Translations under genes and position numbers: made by a program
In this document: positions 6,005-7,684 of the stretch, in pieces
How the letters are laid out: each line of letters begins with the position of its first letter
How positions within the stretch are numbered: position 1 is the first letter of the stretch
Notes under the pieces: generated by a model
Databases searched by the model: none
Told to the model about the DNA's origin: nothing
Seen by the model: only the letters and a program-made list of their open reading frames with translations
Assembly (NCBI GenBank): GCA_019347795.1
Contig: JAHWKS010000233.1
Location: 1 to 7,684, forward strand
DNA from: Planctomycetota bacterium
Lineage (GTDB): Bacteria > Planctomycetota > Planctomycetia > Pirellulales > Pirellulaceae
Direction: 5' to 3'
Length of the DNA: 7,684 bases

Positions 6005-7684
6005 CTACGCGCCTGTCCATCGAGTGCGGTTTAGGTGGGCACGCGTTGAAGAGCGCGTCAATGGCTGGGTTGAGGGCAGATACGCCCAACTGTTGTCAGG
6101 ATCATAAAGGATAGTAAGGCGCGACTTAGCGCGCGTAAGCGCTACATACACTTCCCGATCCCGGTCGGCTTCGGCGAGGTTGAGAACCTCACGGTCCCTC
6201 GAGACTACTGATCCAGTTGGGTCGATTGTGTAGGTCGGAGTTCGGCCGCTGAAAAGCTTGGTGCGGAGAGTGGGACTGAGATCCGGGGCACGGCCCGTCC
6301 CAGCCACGTACACGTGATCGAACTCCAGGCCCTTGACCTGATGGAAATTGAGCAGCAGAACTGCGTGCTCCTCGAATACCTCAACTTCCACGTCATCAAG
6401 AGGTGCATGGTTGAGGTACCCTCCGAAGATGTTCAGAAAATTCCAATAGCGGCTAGGCCAAACATACTTGCCGGCGGTGGTGCGGCTCACCTCGAGTGGG
6501 CTGTCCAAGGGATCCATGGTGCGCCGAGTCGGGGCCGTGTGGGCCTCGAGCAAGGTAGTGAAGAGGGCTTGACGAAACAGCCTCGCGGTGAATCCGCTGC
6601 TGCGATAGCGGTCGAAACTGAGCAGGCGCGCGACGAGGCCGGCCAACGTCAATCGCGGCGGAGAGTTGGCCGGATTTTTCTTGTTGGCAGCAACGGCGTT
6701 GACCAAGCTATTCCGGATGGTGTCAAGATACTGGAACAGATCGCGGCGGTCGGGACCTGGGTTGCCGATCGTTCCGTTCTCTTTGATGAAGGCTTTCTGG
6801 AAAGCAAGATGTGCTTGGTTGATGAAGAAGGGCCTACCACCGCTGCGGGGCACGTCGGAAATTGCATATGCCGACTTGCCTACGTCCGTCATGGACGCGG
6901 CTACCTCAATTAGGCGACCACCCTTGCCGGCTGGCGCCCTGATGACAGGATCGATGAGGTACGATATTAGGGCCATCAACTCGAAGACCGGGCTGCCTCT
7001 CTCGGCCGCCATCTTGCTACGGGGATTGTGAGTCCGGATCTGCCTGTTTTCGATGGCTTCTCGTAGAGTGCGGGCGGCCGAACTTGTCGATCGCTCCGAT
7101 GTGCTAAACATCAGGATGGCCGCAGAGGGTGGAAGACTGTTGCCAGAGGCTGGAATGCGTCCGGCGCCAAGCTGTTTCAATTCCCCGGCAACGCATTGGC
7201 AGATGGCATTCCATGGGCCTCGCAATAACCGCACGGTTCGGCCCCGCTTCGCGGATACGTCCGCCCGTACCATCTTTTGCATTGAGGTCTTAGCAAGAAT
7301 GGACTTGCTCCGGAACGTCTGGCTGAACTCGACGACGGCTTTTGTGCTACGATGATTTTCCTCAAGTTTTCCCTGACGGTAGGCAATCTTCCTTTTGCGG
7401 CAGTAAGGCTCCAAGTCGGCAAAGCAGCTGAGGTCCGAGCCGCGGAAGCGGTAAAGGGCTTGATCGTCGTCGCCCACAACGGTGAGACGGGTTTGGGGAT
7501 TAGCCAACCAATTCGTGTGGATGGCGAACTGGATGGGGTTGTTGTCTTGGAATTCATCAACAAAGACGTGCCTGAGGCAATCGCGAATTCGCGGTTGTAC
7601 GTCGAGGAAGCGCTTCTGAATCGTAGCAAAGTCCAGAATCTGATGTTGGTCAAGGTACTGTTCCCAACGTTCCTGAAGAGTCTT
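6005..7684 (-). CDS. UvrD/Rep-family superfamily 1 DNA helicase, C-terminal part (cut by window edge)
   Basis: The frame is open from the right edge to a TAG at 6005-6007 and gives 559 residues; the first methionine-type codon inside the window (TTG at 7507) is internal, because conserved sequence continues upstream of it. Numbering from the edge, the SF1A motifs are: Walker B VDEFQD (42-47), motif III VVGDDDQALYRFRG (69-82), motif IV region EENHRST (108-114), motif V HQVKGLEFDHVYV (448-460) and motif VI VYVALTRAK (512-520). Walker A and motif Ia must lie beyond the edge. It should be an ATP-driven 3'-5' single-strand DNA translocase. The protein ends about 40 residues after motif VI, with no fused nuclease domain such as AddA or RecB carries; the nuclease is instead the next gene, 19 bases downstream. 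GC content is lower than in genes to the left. Helicase identity is very firm; whether it is housekeeping repair or defence is open. Confidence 0.95.
   Translation of the reverse strand, partial: KTLQERWEQYLDQHQILDFATIQKRFLDVQPRIRDCLRHVFVDEFQDNNPIQFAIHTNWLANPQTRLTVVGDDDQALYRFRGSDLSCFADLEPYCRKRKIAYRQGKLEENHRSTKAVVEFSQTFRSKSILAKTSMQKMVRADVSAKRGRTVRLLRGPWNAICQCVAGELKQLGAGRIPASGNSLPPSAAILMFSTSERSTSSAARTLREAIENRQIRTHNPRSKMAAERGSPVFELMALISYLIDPVIRAPAGKGGRLIEVAASMTDVGKSAYAISDVPRSGGRPFFINQAHLAFQKAFIKENGTIGNPGPDRRDLFQYLDTIRNSLVNAVAANKKNPANSPPRLTLAGLVARLLSFDRYRSSGFTARLFRQALFTTLLEAHTAPTRRTMDPLDSPLEVSRTTAGKYVWPSRYWNFLNIFGGYLNHAPLDDVEVEVFEEHAVLLLNFHQVKGLEFDHVYVAGTGRAPDLSPTLRTKLFSGRTPTYTIDPTGSVVSRDREVLNLAEADRDREVYVALTRAKSRLTILYDPDNSWAYLPSTQPLTRSSTRAHLNRTRWTGA

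Noticed and set aside
6314..6913. Rightward open frame of 199 codons opposite the helicase
   Set aside because: The minus strand here encodes conserved helicase sequence, including motif V; the rightward frame is its shadow.
7505..7507. TTG at 7507 as the helicase start
   Set aside because: The frame continues upstream with the Walker B motif VDEFQD and further helicase sequence to the window edge, so this codon is an internal leucine.
4963..7684. Gabija defence system
   Set aside because: Gabija needs an OLD-family ATPase-TOPRIM nuclease (GajA); the nuclease here is a RecB-type PD-(D/E)XK protein without ATPase motifs.

Overview
The window most likely comes from a high-GC planctomycete or close relative. 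The leftward Ser/Thr kinase at the left edge has the N-terminal layout I associate with Planctomycetes: a short helical region ending in an LTKYQ-type motif, then the kinase glycine loop. Most starts lack a clear Shine-Dalgarno site, and a KDO synthesis gene points to an LPS-type outer membrane. The phylum is an inference from these traits, not from a marker gene.

Layout. Positions 1-540 hold the N-terminal 180 codons of the kinase, on the minus strand and cut by the window edge. Positions 541-1229 are a 689-base divergent intergenic region with no convincing gene. It holds an unusual set of inverted repeats: a 14-bp palindrome, an 85-nt imperfect hairpin that can fold as a three-way junction, two smaller stem-loops and a perfect 13-bp dyad. 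Positions 1230-4883 form a rightward three-gene unit: a diacylglycerol kinase/sphingosine kinase-like lipid kinase, kdsA (KDO-8-phosphate synthase of the metal-dependent type), and a large lipoprotein with a degenerate transglutaminase-like core and C-terminal TPR-like repeats. The kdsA stop and lipoprotein start overlap by 4 bases, so those two are probably co-translated. The unit has an envelope theme.

After a 79-base convergent gap, positions 4963-7684 carry a leftward pair on the minus strand: the C-terminal 559 residues of a UvrD/Rep-type superfamily 1 helicase (its 5' end is beyond the right edge), followed 19 bases later by a 340-aa RecB/Cas4-like PD-(D/E)XK nuclease with a four-cysteine pattern typical of AddB-type iron-sulfur nucleases. 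This pair has clearly lower GC than the envelope genes, which suggests separate, probably acquired, DNA. Together the two proteins look like a split AddAB-like helicase-nuclease, either a repair enzyme or a mobile defence module. It is the most interesting system in the window, and its remaining part lies to the right.

No tRNA, rRNA, CRISPR array, transposase or clear rho-independent terminator was seen.
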